From Stutzerimonas stutzeri TS44 (GTDB taxonomy: Bacteria; Pseudomonadota; Gammaproteobacteria; Pseudomonadales; Pseudomonadaceae), in the NCBI GenBank assembly GCA_000263395.1, contig AJXE01000011.1, forward strand, positions 57,197 to 121,196: a DNA stretch of 64,000 nt. The letters run 5' to 3'. A program made the translations under genes and the position numbers. The notes under the pieces are model-generated. The model saw nothing but the letters and a program-made list of their open reading frames with translations, did no database searches and was not told where the DNA came from. Of the stretch, positions 1 through 9,364 are shown one piece after another; positions within the stretch are counted from its first letter, which is position 1, and every line of letters begins with the position of its first letter.

Positions 1-1
1 C

Positions 2-1000
2 GACCAGTTCGTCGTGATCATGAAAACCGATCCGGACAGCTGTCGGTTGTATCAGACGCTGCAGACCATGGACCGGCTTGCATGGCAACTGCGTCAGACA
101 CCCGGTGTGCAGACCACCAGTTCGCTTGCAGAGTCGACCCGTTTCGTCACCTCAGGCATGGCGGAAGGCAGCGGCAAGTGGCTGACCATCAGCCGCGACC
201 AGGCGATCACCAACGCGTCGGTCGATGCCGCGATGATTTCTTCGCCCGGCATCACCAATCAGCAGTGCTCGGTAACCCCGCTGATCGCTTATCTGACAGA
301 CCACAAGGCCGACACGCTGCGTCGCGTGATGGGCGTGGTCGAGGCCTTTGCCGCCGAATACAACACGGCTGATTCAGAACGTCCGGTCGAGTTTCTCCTG
401 GCCGCAGGCAACGCGGGTATCGAAGCGGCGACCAATATTGAGGTGGAGAAAGGCATCATCACCATGTACCTCGCGGTATATGGCGCTACCGCTTTGCTGT
501 GTCTACTGACGTTCCGCAGCATTCGCGCAACCATCGTCGCGCTCATTCCTCTGATCATGACCACCATCATCTGCAAGGCGTTGATGGTTTGGCTCGGTAT
601 CGGCCTGAAAGTCGCAACCCTGCCGGTCATCGCGGTTGGCGTAGGAGTAGGCGTGGATTACGCGCTGTATTTGCTCAGTGTGCAGATTGCCGTGCAAGAA
701 AGAGGCGGCTCGCTTGCGGTCGCATATCGCCGGTCGCTGGATTTCACCGGCAGGGTGGTGGCTCTGATCGGTTTGACCATGGCGGCTGGCGTGATCACCT
801 GGGCCTGGTCCCCAATCAAGTTCCAGGCCGACATGGGCATCCTTCTGACGTTCATGTTCCTGTGGAACATGCTTGGCGCTTTGGTGCTGATCCCAGCTCT
901 GTCGCATTTCCTGCTCAACCCAAAGACCACTTCAGCCTCACCGGAATCGCCGGCCATGCTTGATACGCCGGTCGAACAGGCTACTCAGAAAAAAAACTAA
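2..1000 (+). CDS. MMPL/RND-family transporter, C-terminal part (5' truncated by window)
   Basis: The reading frame is open from the window edge, so the true start lies upstream. The visible part has a periplasmic stretch (about residues 1-145) followed by hydrophobic segments. These include a TM segment running into LLCLLTFRS, further helices, and the GVGVGVDYALY signature typical of the last membrane bundle of MMPL/HAE3 exporters. The C-terminus is a short Ser/Pro/Glu-rich cytoplasmic tail. Such single-polypeptide RND proteins often sit next to hydrophobic-compound catabolic genes in Pseudomonas and Burkholderia and move lipophilic substrates across the inner membrane. Here it precedes a VOC-crotonase-SDR operon in the same direction, 102 bp away. 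The substrate is unknown; a terpenoid is only an inference from context. Confidence 0.85.
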   Translation, partial: DQFVVIMKTDPDSCRLYQTLQTMDRLAWQLRQTPGVQTTSSLAESTRFVTSGMAEGSGKWLTISRDQAITNASVDAAMISSPGITNQQCSVTPLIAYLTDHKADTLRRVMGVVEAFAAEYNTADSERPVEFLLAAGNAGIEAATNIEVEKGIITMYLAVYGATALLCLLTFRSIRATIVALIPLIMTTIICKALMVWLGIGLKVATLPVIAVGVGVGVDYALYLLSVQIAVQERGGSLAVAYRRSLDFTGRVVALIGLTMAAGVITWAWSPIKFQADMGILLTFMFLWNMLGALVLIPALSHFLLNPKTTSASPESPAMLDTPVEQATQKKN

Positions 1001-1102
1001 CTGACGCGGCTGCCGCTCATTGATCGGACGCGCCCGGTTGGCGCTTCCACTGACTGTAAAGCCTGGTCCAGAGCCATGGCGCGATATTGAAGGGAGAGGG
1101 TT

Positions 1103-2074
1103 ATGTTCGAGTTGTTGATGAGTGCCGACATGATGGTTCCGGATCCAGACGGGATGACGGAAAAACTGGTGGATAAACTCGGCATCTTCAAGCATGAGCG
1201 CTGGCGTCAGGCGTTCGATAATCATCCGTACATTGCGCACTTTTTGCGTGTGCACAAGTCGCTGGCGGTTTCACCTACCCGTATCGAGCCGCAGTGGCAT
1301 CTGGATCGTCCAAATCCGGGCGATCCGCTGTTTCATGATTTCTTGGAAAGCCTGAAGGATTATCAGGGGCACCATCGCCCCATGATCACTCACTCAATCG
1401 TGCTCGCGCTGCATGGCGACAAGTTCGATGCTCTGGTCAGCAAGTTGATGCGCCGTCGCCTGCCATTCCGCATGGCCCAGCGCACACCGGAAATGCCGTT
1501 CGACCGCCTGTGGTTGGGCGCAACGCCGGAGAAGCCTTATTACGAGCCATCCGTGGACGGCGGCCTGTGCATCGAAATCATGCCAACCGAACCGTTGCAA
1601 ATGCCGCCGGAAACCTACGCAACGCCACCTGCGCAGCCACGTGAACAAAAGCCGGGCGACATGGTGCGTGTCACTGCGCGTGGCTTCCTGGTGCGCGATC
1701 TCGATGAAACGCTGCGCAAGCTTTCCACCAACCTCGACTGGGAGCCATCCTTCCCGGTTGAGAACATTACAAGTGAAGGCTACCGCCGTGCGCGCATGGG
1801 ATTTACCGTCGCCAATAGCGCTACGCTGGACGTGCTCGAGGCAACTTACTGGAATACCGACGCCGGTCATTATGTAAACAACTGGGGGCCGGGCCCGTAT
1901 TACATCCGCATCGGCGTCAACGATCTGGCCGCCAAGGCTGAAGATTTGCGCGCTCGCGGTACGGCCTTCCAGTGGATCGAGTCGTCTGAGGCCGTGGGTG
2001 GCAAGCCTCTGATCAAGGTCGATCCGAAAGAGTTGGATGGCCAGGTATTCGAGTTCGAGGAGTGCTCCGCATGA
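1103..2074 (+). CDS. Two-domain VOC (glyoxalase/bleomycin-resistance fold) protein
   Basis: A 323-residue protein with an AGGGAGAGG ribosome site just before the ATG. The C-terminal half (about residues 195-320) has the VOC pattern: VTARGFLVRDLDETLRKLS at the start of a beta-alpha-beta unit, then YYIRIGVNDLAAKAEDLRARG and a closing VFEFEE. The N-terminal half resembles a more divergent VOC repeat. VOC proteins include extradiol dioxygenases, epimerases and isomerases. The final Glu pair is compatible with metal binding, but I could not assign a full 2-His-1-carboxylate set. It overlaps the next gene by 4 bp (ATGA), so the two are translationally coupled. Function in the pathway is unknown; a ring-cleavage or isomerase role is a guess. 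Confidence 0.75.
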   Translation: MFELLMSADMMVPDPDGMTEKLVDKLGIFKHERWRQAFDNHPYIAHFLRVHKSLAVSPTRIEPQWHLDRPNPGDPLFHDFLESLKDYQGHHRPMITHSIVLALHGDKFDALVSKLMRRRLPFRMAQRTPEMPFDRLWLGATPEKPYYEPSVDGGLCIEIMPTEPLQMPPETYATPPAQPREQKPGDMVRVTARGFLVRDLDETLRKLSTNLDWEPSFPVENITSEGYRRARMGFTVANSATLDVLEATYWNTDAGHYVNNWGPGPYYIRIGVNDLAAKAEDLRARGTAFQWIESSEAVGGKPLIKVDPKELDGQVFEFEECSA

Positions 2075-2889
2075 GCGCCGAAGAAAATCAGCAAGCGCCG
2101 CTGGTTATTAACGAGTCAGTCAGGGTGGAGCGCGGTGTCTCGGTCGGTTGGGTCGTATTGACCCGCCCAGGCCAGATCAACGCGATCAACGACAGCATCC
2201 GTCAGGGTGTTCCTCAAGCGCTTCAATTGCTCGATAACGACCCGCAGGTTCGGGTCATTGTCATCCGCGGTGAAGGCGAGCGTGGATTCTGCGCTGGCGC
2301 AGACATCAAGGAGCGTCGTGGGGAAGAAACCTCCCTGCAGGTGCGCCAGCGGATGGAGCGTTCGCGCTGGATCGAATCGCTTGACGGGATTGCCAAACCG
2401 GTTATCGCTGCAATCCAAGGTTATTGCATGGGTGGCGGGCTGGAGTTTGCGTTGGCTTGCGATATTCGATTCGCCGCGCCCAACGCGATTTTTGCGCTTC
2501 CGGAAACCGGCTTGGGCTTGATTCCCGGAGGTGGCGGTACTCAGCGGCTTTCGCGAGTCGTGGCGCCGGGGCGCGCCCTCGATATGCTGCTGACTGGCGA
2601 CCGTATGACCGCTGACCGGGCGTTTCAGATCGGGCTAGTCAGCCGCCTGGCTACCGATAACTCGACTCTGGTCGAGGAGGTCAGGGCGTTTGCCGAGCGC
2701 ATCGCCAGTAAGCCGCCGGCGGCGTCGGCGTTCGTCAAGCAGGCCGCCCGGGCTGCGCTGGAACTGGACCTGAAAAGCGGACTTAATCTCGAACTCGACC
2801 TGTTTGCTCTTTTAGCGCCGACGAAGGATGTGCGCGAAGCAGCGCAAGCCTTTAGTGAGCGACGCGAGCCGCGCTTCACGGGCGAGTAG
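2071..2889 (+). CDS. Enoyl-CoA hydratase (crotonase family)
   Basis: The ATG at 2071 overlaps the stop of the VOC gene as ATGA and has GAGGAG 8 bases upstream, so I prefer it to the GTG at 2062. The 272-residue protein carries the crotonase signatures: oxyanion-hole motif GFCAGADIKE (about residues 72-81), GGGLEFALACDIRFA with the first catalytic Glu at about 125, and LPETGLGLIPGGGGTQRL with the second Glu at about 145. The 20-residue spacing equals that of classical enoyl-CoA hydratases (Glu144/Glu164 in the rat enzyme), so true hydratase activity is likely. It would add water to a 2-enoyl-CoA during side-chain or ring-fragment beta-oxidation. It is the middle gene of a VOC-ECH-SDR operon. 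Confidence 0.9.
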   Translation: MSAEENQQAPLVINESVRVERGVSVGWVVLTRPGQINAINDSIRQGVPQALQLLDNDPQVRVIVIRGEGERGFCAGADIKERRGEETSLQVRQRMERSRWIESLDGIAKPVIAAIQGYCMGGGLEFALACDIRFAAPNAIFALPETGLGLIPGGGGTQRLSRVVAPGRALDMLLTGDRMTADRAFQIGLVSRLATDNSTLVEEVRAFAERIASKPPAASAFVKQAARAALELDLKSGLNLELDLFALLAPTKDVREAAQAFSERREPRFTGE

Positions 2890-2925
2890 GATTGGCAGAG
2901 CTAACAACAAATTAAGGAATAACAG

Positions 2926-3744
2926 ATGAGCATGGGCAAGCTGGCAGGGCGGGTTGCGATCGTCACCGGTGGTGGCAACGGGCTGGGCGCCGAGTGCGCT
3001 CGGGTGCTGGCCGAGCATGGCGCTTCTATGGCGGTAGTGGATGTCGACGGCGATGCCGCCAACCGGGTGGCAGAGTCGATATCGGCGCAAGGCATGCCTG
3101 CTCAGGGTTTTCGCACCGATGTGTCTTCCGAAGAAGACGTCAAGGCGATGATCGCCCAGGTAAAGGAGGCATTTGGTCGGATCGATGTGCTGCACAACAA
3201 TGCGGCCGTCCTGAACACCGACCAACGTCAGCGGGACCGTGATCTGGCCAACCTAGATATGGAAGCCTTCGACCGCGCCATAGCGGTAAACCTGCGTGGC
3301 GCCGTGCTTTGCACCAAATACGTCATTCCAGTGATGCTGGAGCACGGCAAAGGCTCGATCATCTTCGCCACCTCCGGTTTGGGGATGCAGGGCGACATGT
3401 CGCTGACTGGTTACGCTACATCCAAGGCGGCACTGATGATGCTGCCACGCCTGGTCGCGTCCCAGTACGGCAAAAAAGGGATTCGTGGCAATGCGGTGCA
3501 GATTGGCCTCGCACCACAGCATGAAATGCCGGCGCCGTTATTGGAAATCATGCGCGACAACCACTGCACAGCCGAACTGGGTACGCCAAGGCAGATTGCC
3601 GATGTGGTCGCGTTCCTGGCTTCAGATGAGTCCTCGTTCGTGACCGGCACTACGCTGGTGGCAGATGGAGGATTCAGCAGCCACACGCCATCTCTTGTTG
3701 CCATGCGCGCCCTGTTTGAAAAAATGGGTCGCACAGGCATGTAA
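2926..3744 (+). CDS. Short-chain dehydrogenase/reductase
   Basis: A 272-residue classical SDR with an AAGGA ribosome site about 8 bases before the ATG. It has the nucleotide motif VTGGGNGLGAE (TGxxxGxG) near residues 14-24, an acidic residue at the end of the second strand (VVDVDGD, favouring NAD), NNAA at about residue 92, and catalytic YATSK near residue 166 with Ser in the preceding TSGLG segment. It probably oxidises or reduces a hydroxyl/keto group of a CoA ester or polycyclic intermediate. It lies 36 bp after the crotonase and is the last gene before the IS element. The specific substrate cannot be read from the sequence. Confidence 0.88.
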   Translation: MSMGKLAGRVAIVTGGGNGLGAECARVLAEHGASMAVVDVDGDAANRVAESISAQGMPAQGFRTDVSSEEDVKAMIAQVKEAFGRIDVLHNNAAVLNTDQRQRDRDLANLDMEAFDRAIAVNLRGAVLCTKYVIPVMLEHGKGSIIFATSGLGMQGDMSLTGYATSKAALMMLPRLVASQYGKKGIRGNAVQIGLAPQHEMPAPLLEIMRDNHCTAELGTPRQIADVVAFLASDESSFVTGTTLVADGGFSSHTPSLVAMRALFEKMGRTGM

Positions 3745-3750
3745 GTAATG

Positions 3751-3787
3751 CCGGCCCGCGAAAGCGGAGCCGGATGCCCCCTTTTAT
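3751..3787 (+). terminator. Possible rho-independent terminator after the SDR
   Basis: A GC-rich imperfect hairpin (CCGGC...GCCGG with an inner CGC/GCG pairing around a GAAA loop) is followed by CCCCCTTTTATT shortly after the SDR stop. The stem is interrupted and the T run is short, so this is tentative. Confidence 0.4.
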
Positions 3788-3872
3788 TGCCAACCTCATA
3801 CCTGGTTCGCACGCAAGCTTCGCTCTTACCAGTATGCGCGGCACATGGCAGAAGGTACGCACACTGTAGTGG

Positions 3873-5062
<1,190 letters not shown>

Positions 5063-5077
5063 TCTCGCCCTAAATGG

Positions 5078-5103
5078 GTGTCCAGGATTAGTAGACCACT
5101 ACA
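5078..5103 (-). repeat. IS3 element terminal inverted repeat, right copy
   Basis: Read on the minus strand it starts TGTAGTGGTCTACTAATCCT and ends GGACAC, matching the left end. The adjacent CAC at 5104-5106 duplicates the left-flank CAC. Confidence 0.9.
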
Positions 5104-5116
5104 CACTGCCGCTTTG

Positions 5117-5140
5117 GTAGGAGCGAGCTTGCTCGGGAAA
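5117..5140 (+). repeat. Pseudomonas REP-type palindrome
   Basis: GTAGGAGCGAGCTTGCTCGG contains the inverted repeat CGAGC-AA/TT-GCTCG with the GTAGGAGCGAGCTTGCTCG core common to REP sequences of P. fluorescens/P. putida-group genomes. It sits just outside the IS element in the non-coding stretch 5104-5497. The rest of that stretch (about 350 bp) shows no convincing gene; it ends with the AGGA ribosome site of the FAD oxidoreductase. Confidence 0.75.
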
Positions 5141-5497
5141 CGGGGGCAGGCGCGCCTTCGGCTTTTTTATAGCGCGCTCGGTTCGCCCTTACGCTCCACT
5201 GAAGACGCGCCCCGCATTACTGCTCTGCCCGAACCACACGACTCTTTTACCGTTGGTAAAACGGATGCCGGGTTGCCCGGTGGCGTTTATTGCTAGGGTG
5301 CTGCTCAGCGCCAAGACACGGGCAACAGACAAAACCCTTAACCGTCTCCTACAAAGCGATATCTCTGGCTTTTGCCGGATCGGTTGATTGCGCTCGTATT
5401 GCCTGGTGTTGCGGCTTTGAACCGAACTCTTGCAAGCGGATTGCAGCGGCTTTTGCGTTGGGCAAATGTTGTTGAAGTCCGATAGGACCAACAAAGA

Positions 5498-7090
5498 ATG
5501 AATAATAAAAATACAGATTTCGACGTAATCATTGTCGGCGGCGGCACGAACGGCTTGTCAGCGGGCTGCTATCTGGGGCTGGAAGGCAAGAAGGTCTTAG
5601 TGCTTGAAGCCCTGGACAAAGTCGGCGGCATGGCTTCCTCGGGATACCTGATCCCCGAGGCGCCCCAGCATCTCGTCCATCCCTGTGCGCTGGACATGAT
5701 GTCGATGCGGGTTCACACCCATGTTCCGAAGGAACTTGATCTCGAGCGGCATGGATTCAGGTCGATAGAGCTGGCGCCGGGTTATGTTTACCTGCATCCG
5801 GACGGCACGTCGCTGATCTTCTGGCGAGACCGTAACAAGACCGCTGCGGAGATCAAGCGTTACAGCGAGGCCGACGCAGCGGCTTTTCTCAAGTTCATGG
5901 ATGTCATCGACATGTTCCTCGACATCGCGCTGCCGATGATGCGCGCCGACCCAGCCGAACTGAATTTGGGTGCCAAGTTTCAGGTGCTTGGCTCAGCGTT
6001 GAAGAACCGCAAACTCAAACCCGAGCTGATGGCGCTGATGACCGGCTCGGCCCATCAAGCCGCCCGTGAACGCTTCGAGCATCCCGTGACCATATCCGCG
6101 ATGTGCGCGCTGACCGGCCTCGCTGGTGACATTAGCGCCGACGGCGGCGGCATCTATTACGCACTGCTTGGCTTCCTCCATCGCTTTGGCGTTGGTCGCG
6201 TTCTGGGCGGCATGCAGCAACTGAGCAACGCCATGCAGGCACGGCTTGAAGAGCTCGGTGGCCAAGTATTGGTCAGCGCATCGGTCGCTGAGATCGTATC
6301 GGTTGGCGGGCAGGTCAAGGGCGTGCGGTTGGCCGACGGCCGCGAATTCACGGGGCGAGCGGTAATTGCCGGCTGTCATCCCAAAGTGGCACTGGAAATG
6401 GTCAGCACAGGTGAGATTCCGTCCTACCTGTTGACGCGTATCGCGATGGCACCGGCCAACGCCAAAGGCTCCGGTCCGTTGAAAGTAGACGTCGCCTTGA
6501 GCGGGCAAATATCGGTGCCCCGGTTTGAAGCGGTCCGAGGCGATAGTGTCGACCTGCGCAACACCTGTCTGCTGATAGGTACCGAGGAGGCCGTACTGGA
6601 GAACTTTGCAGCCTGCATGCGGGGTGAAGTGCCGACGCTTCCCTACATCACCATGGCAGCTCCCAGCGCGGCGGACCCGTCCCAGGCACCCGCCGGCCAG
6701 GACGTTTTATACATTTATCCGCCAGTGATGCCGGTCAGTCCCGTAGAAGGTTGGGACGCGATCAGAGAGCGTGTGGCCGATCAGGTCATCGATCAGGCTT
6801 CGGAATATGTCGAGGGGCTCAAAGGCCACATCATCGGCCGGCGAATCGAGGCAGCACCCGACTTCACCGCGCGTTTGAATACGGTGAATGGCTGCGTCGT
6901 ACATATCGATACCACCACGATGCGCTCCAGCACCATGCGCCCAGCCCATGGACTGGGCGGTAGTACGTTGCCGGTAGCAGGACTTTACCTTGGCAGTGCC
7001 GGCGTCCACCCGGGTGGCGGTGTAAACGGCATGGCCGGGCGGCTTGCTGCCAAACGAGTCGTCAAATACCTGGCCAAGGTAAGCAAATAG
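5498..7090 (+). CDS. NAD(P)/FAD-dependent oxidoreductase, phytoene desaturase-like
   Basis: A 530-residue flavoprotein with an AGGA site 10 bases upstream of the ATG. The N-terminus has the dinucleotide-binding motif VIIVGGGTNGLSAGCYL followed by VLVLEALDKVGGMAS (GxGxxG, acidic residue, GG doublet). The C-terminus has the family-typical GLYLGSAGVHPGGGVNGMAG. This group (crtI-like amine-oxidase superfamily) dehydrogenates or isomerises C-C bonds in isoprenoids. A second family member lies at 12263-13846. In a diterpenoid-degradation setting it could introduce ring double bonds on the way to aromatisation; that is inference. Downstream is a convergent TetR gene. Its promoter region contains the REP and the IS insertion, so expression may have been disturbed. 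Confidence 0.85.
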   Translation: MNNKNTDFDVIIVGGGTNGLSAGCYLGLEGKKVLVLEALDKVGGMASSGYLIPEAPQHLVHPCALDMMSMRVHTHVPKELDLERHGFRSIELAPGYVYLHPDGTSLIFWRDRNKTAAEIKRYSEADAAAFLKFMDVIDMFLDIALPMMRADPAELNLGAKFQVLGSALKNRKLKPELMALMTGSAHQAARERFEHPVTISAMCALTGLAGDISADGGGIYYALLGFLHRFGVGRVLGGMQQLSNAMQARLEELGGQVLVSASVAEIVSVGGQVKGVRLADGREFTGRAVIAGCHPKVALEMVSTGEIPSYLLTRIAMAPANAKGSGPLKVDVALSGQISVPRFEAVRGDSVDLRNTCLLIGTEEAVLENFAACMRGEVPTLPYITMAAPSAADPSQAPAGQDVLYIYPPVMPVSPVEGWDAIRERVADQVIDQASEYVEGLKGHIIGRRIEAAPDFTARLNTVNGCVVHIDTTTMRSSTMRPAHGLGGSTLPVAGLYLGSAGVHPGGGVNGMAGRLAAKRVVKYLAKVSK

Positions 7091-7122
7091 CGGGAGCTAT
7101 CTCGTCGAACAATCCGCGCGTT

Positions 7123-7812
7123 TTACTGCGCATGCCGGTTTCTCTGGATCGCTATCCGGGCGCCTGATCCACAGTCAGGCGCAACCGAGATACCTGCCAG
7201 GATGAAATCCGCCGAATGTTGCCGCCAGATCGCCATGCCGTCGGGTGAGGCGGTATCCAAGCCAGTCAGGGTCGACATCGAATAACGATTGGTAAACCAG
7301 CCGGTGGTGACCAGCGCCGCTGTGGCAAGAAGCAACCTTGGATTGATTTCCTTCTTGAACTCTCCCGTGGCGGCGCCGCGTTGGAGGATGGCATCGAGTT
7401 TGGCAATCAATCCCGGAGCCATCTCCAGGAATCGGTTGCGCGGTGTTTCGTGGGCATCGTGGTAACGGATGCCCTCCAGTGCCAGCGCGCCGAGAAGCGG
7501 GTCGTGGCAGTACTGGTCGAAGAATCGGTTAAGCATCGCTCGCAGCGCGGCGGGCGGCGTCAGCTGCTCGATTTCCAGCGCTACCAGCTCGGACATGATG
7601 CTTTCAGACGATTCATCGAGCACCGCGACGAACAGATTCTCCTTGGAGCCGTAGTAGTGATAGACCAGCTGCTTAGTGACGCCCGCTTCCTTCGCGATGG
7701 TTTCCACCCTCGCACTGCCAAGCCCTTTGTTGCCGAACTCGTTGCGTGCGGCAGCTAACAATTTGTTCATCGTGTTGCGCTTGCCTGACTCGGTCGGCTC
7801 CGAACTCTTCAC
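7123..7812 (-). CDS. TetR/AcrR-family transcriptional regulator
   Basis: I choose the GTG at 7812 because AGGAG lies 9 bases upstream. The longer frame from 7866 would start inside the operator palindrome. The 229-residue protein has a TetR DNA-binding domain: LLAAARNEFGNKGLGSARVETIAKEAGV, then TKQLVYHYYGSKENLFVAVL (HTH and start of helix 4), followed by a helical ligand-binding domain with DPLLGALALEGI and the terminal WFTNRYSMSTL region. The perfect palindrome GTTTGACC-ATG-GGTCAAAC lies 45-63 bases upstream, so autorepression is likely. It is convergent with the FAD oxidoreductase and divergent from the CrtC-like gene, which it may control. Confidence 0.88.
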   Translation of the reverse strand: MKSSEPTESGKRNTMNKLLAAARNEFGNKGLGSARVETIAKEAGVTKQLVYHYYGSKENLFVAVLDESSESIMSELVALEIEQLTPPAALRAMLNRFFDQYCHDPLLGALALEGIRYHDAHETPRNRFLEMAPGLIAKLDAILQRGAATGEFKKEINPRLLLATAALVTTGWFTNRYSMSTLTGLDTASPDGMAIWRQHSADFILAGISVAPDCGSGARIAIQRNRHAQ

Positions 7813-7856
7813 GTTCTTATTCTCCTTATCGTGACGCTGCCAGAGGATGGGCGTTT

Positions 7857-7875
7857 GTTTGACCATGGGTCAAAC
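7857..7875. promoter_or_regulatory. Perfect palindrome, likely TetR operator
   Basis: GTTTGACCATGGGTCAAAC has 8-bp perfect arms around a 3-bp centre. It lies between the tetR start (7812) and the divergently transcribed gene at 8266, the usual place and size for an autoregulatory TetR-family site. Confidence 0.7.
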
Positions 7876-8265
7876 GAATCGAAGGACGTATTGCCGAGAA
7901 GGCGCCTACCATCGATTTCGGTGTTCATCCCATGGTTTGGCTTGATGCTGAGCTGGGTGAGCAACTAGCCGCCTCGCTTCCGAATTGGTGCGGTGAAAAA
8001 TAAAAACAAGAGACGCGTTATGCAATCCAAACCTCGACCGACCGGTATTGACTGGAGTCTTGGAAAGTTTCGTCAAAATGGTTGCAGGGAGCCAAATCGG
8101 TATGGTTCTCACGCTTGCTCAGCTCGGCGATCTGCGCCTCGCCCCAGGCAAACCCTGGCCTGTGATTCGCGATGCGCAGCCTGTGTGGCGTCTCTTCCAT
8201 CCTGGTTTTCAGCGGCTGACAACTTCGCCTATGCGAACTGCAGCCAAAATAAAAAAGAGGAACTT
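7876..8265. other. Non-coding stretch upstream of the CrtC-like gene
   Basis: About 390 bp without a supported gene. The open frame that runs into the downstream gene from 7993 has no ribosome site and an unstructured, Arg/Cys/Ser-rich translation. A second frame (8048-8269) is equally unconvincing. The stretch ends with AAAAAAGAGGAACTT, the ribosome site of the gene at 8266. Confidence 0.5.
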
Positions 8266-9294
8266 ATGAGAACGTTCAAGACCATTCCGGAACGCGGCGA
8301 CTTCGGCTTTCAACAATTGGTGGGTCCGCACAAGGTCACGGGTGCGGCGATGGCCGGTACTCGCGGTTTCTTTGGATTGCATCTGAGCAAGAGTTCGCCG
8401 TTTGGCTCGGTCCGTGACGAGGAGGGCAATATTTATTCGTTTGTCCGCTCGCTGATGGCGCCAAACGGTACACCGAATCCAACGAAGTTCCTCTACCTGA
8501 ACAATCACGTAGACGGTAAGAACCTGCGCATGGATTTCGACAAGATGGCGCAGCAGGCCCTTACGCCAATGCCGGTCCAGACATTGGAAGGCGACACCGT
8601 GCGTTGGACGAACCAGCCCGGAGAGCAAGGCAATCACTGGGAAATCACCGCCAACAGCGAACGAATGACCTGGAAGGAAGATGGGCTGTTTCAGCTCGAG
8701 GGCCGTTTGCTCACCGGCCTGCAGTGGTATCTGCCAGGTGTGGAGTGGGGCACATTCTATGTCTCGCAACTGTGGGATGTGTCTGGCGTAGTCGAGGGCC
8801 GGCCGGTGAAAGGTGCCATTGCGCTCGATCAGTTTTACCTGGCCGAAGGCGGCGCGATCCACTTCAAGAAAGACTTGGTGGTAAACAACAACAAACATGT
8901 GATTTGGTGGTCCTTCGTTACGGTGTACAAGGACGGCAGCTGGGATGCCGGCTCGTTCATGGTTGGTCATGACCACCTCGGCTACGCCATTTTCAGCAAT
9001 GAGAAGGGTGAAGTACGGGTCACCACCGACATCGAAGGCTTGGCCGTACACAAGGACGGTAGCTACTTTCTCAAGTCAGCCAAGGTCGTTCTGGAGGGCA
9101 CGGAAGAGTGGGAGTTCCTGCCGGACGAGAAGGGCGAAATGATCGACTTTGTTGGCGGTTTTCCGGTTACCGCGCAGCAGGAAGGGCGCTGGCGGCGGGT
9201 GGGCGATACTCGCGAGCCGTCGCACTGGCTTGGCTGGGGCGAGTCGGACCGACGCAACGGCTCGGCGCGTAACGTACCTGGCGCGGATCTCTGA
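8266..9294 (+). CDS. Hypothetical protein, possibly CrtC/AttH lipocalin-like
   Basis: Start chosen at 8266 because AGAGGA stands 7 bases before it and the coding signal begins there. The 342-residue protein has no signal peptide or membrane segment. It is rich in Trp and alternating beta-strand patterns (DTVRWTNQPGEQGNHWEITA, WYLPGVEWGTFYVSQLWDVSG, HVIWWSFVTVYKDGSWDAGS). This resembles the beta-barrel pairs of the CrtC/AttH superfamily (hydroxyneurosporene synthase and relatives acting on hydrophobic isoprenoids). I do not recognise a specific family, and no catalytic residues can be named. It sits 70 bp upstream of an SDR and opposite the TetR gene, so a TetR-controlled step on a hydrophobic intermediate is plausible. 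Confidence 0.75.
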   Translation: MRTFKTIPERGDFGFQQLVGPHKVTGAAMAGTRGFFGLHLSKSSPFGSVRDEEGNIYSFVRSLMAPNGTPNPTKFLYLNNHVDGKNLRMDFDKMAQQALTPMPVQTLEGDTVRWTNQPGEQGNHWEITANSERMTWKEDGLFQLEGRLLTGLQWYLPGVEWGTFYVSQLWDVSGVVEGRPVKGAIALDQFYLAEGGAIHFKKDLVVNNNKHVIWWSFVTVYKDGSWDAGSFMVGHDHLGYAIFSNEKGEVRVTTDIEGLAVHKDGSYFLKSAKVVLEGTEEWEFLPDEKGEMIDFVGGFPVTAQQEGRWRRVGDTREPSHWLGWGESDRRNGSARNVPGADL

Positions 9295-9364
9295 TAGCGA
9301 ACCGGGTATCCGCGGCGCTGAAGCGTCGCGGATTGCGCGAGAACAACAATAATGAGGAACGACG

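Noticed and set aside
7993..8265. A 91-residue N-terminal extension of the CrtC-like protein
   Set aside because: No ribosome site at its start, an unstructured Arg/Cys-rich sequence, and a good AGAGGA site before the ATG at 8266.
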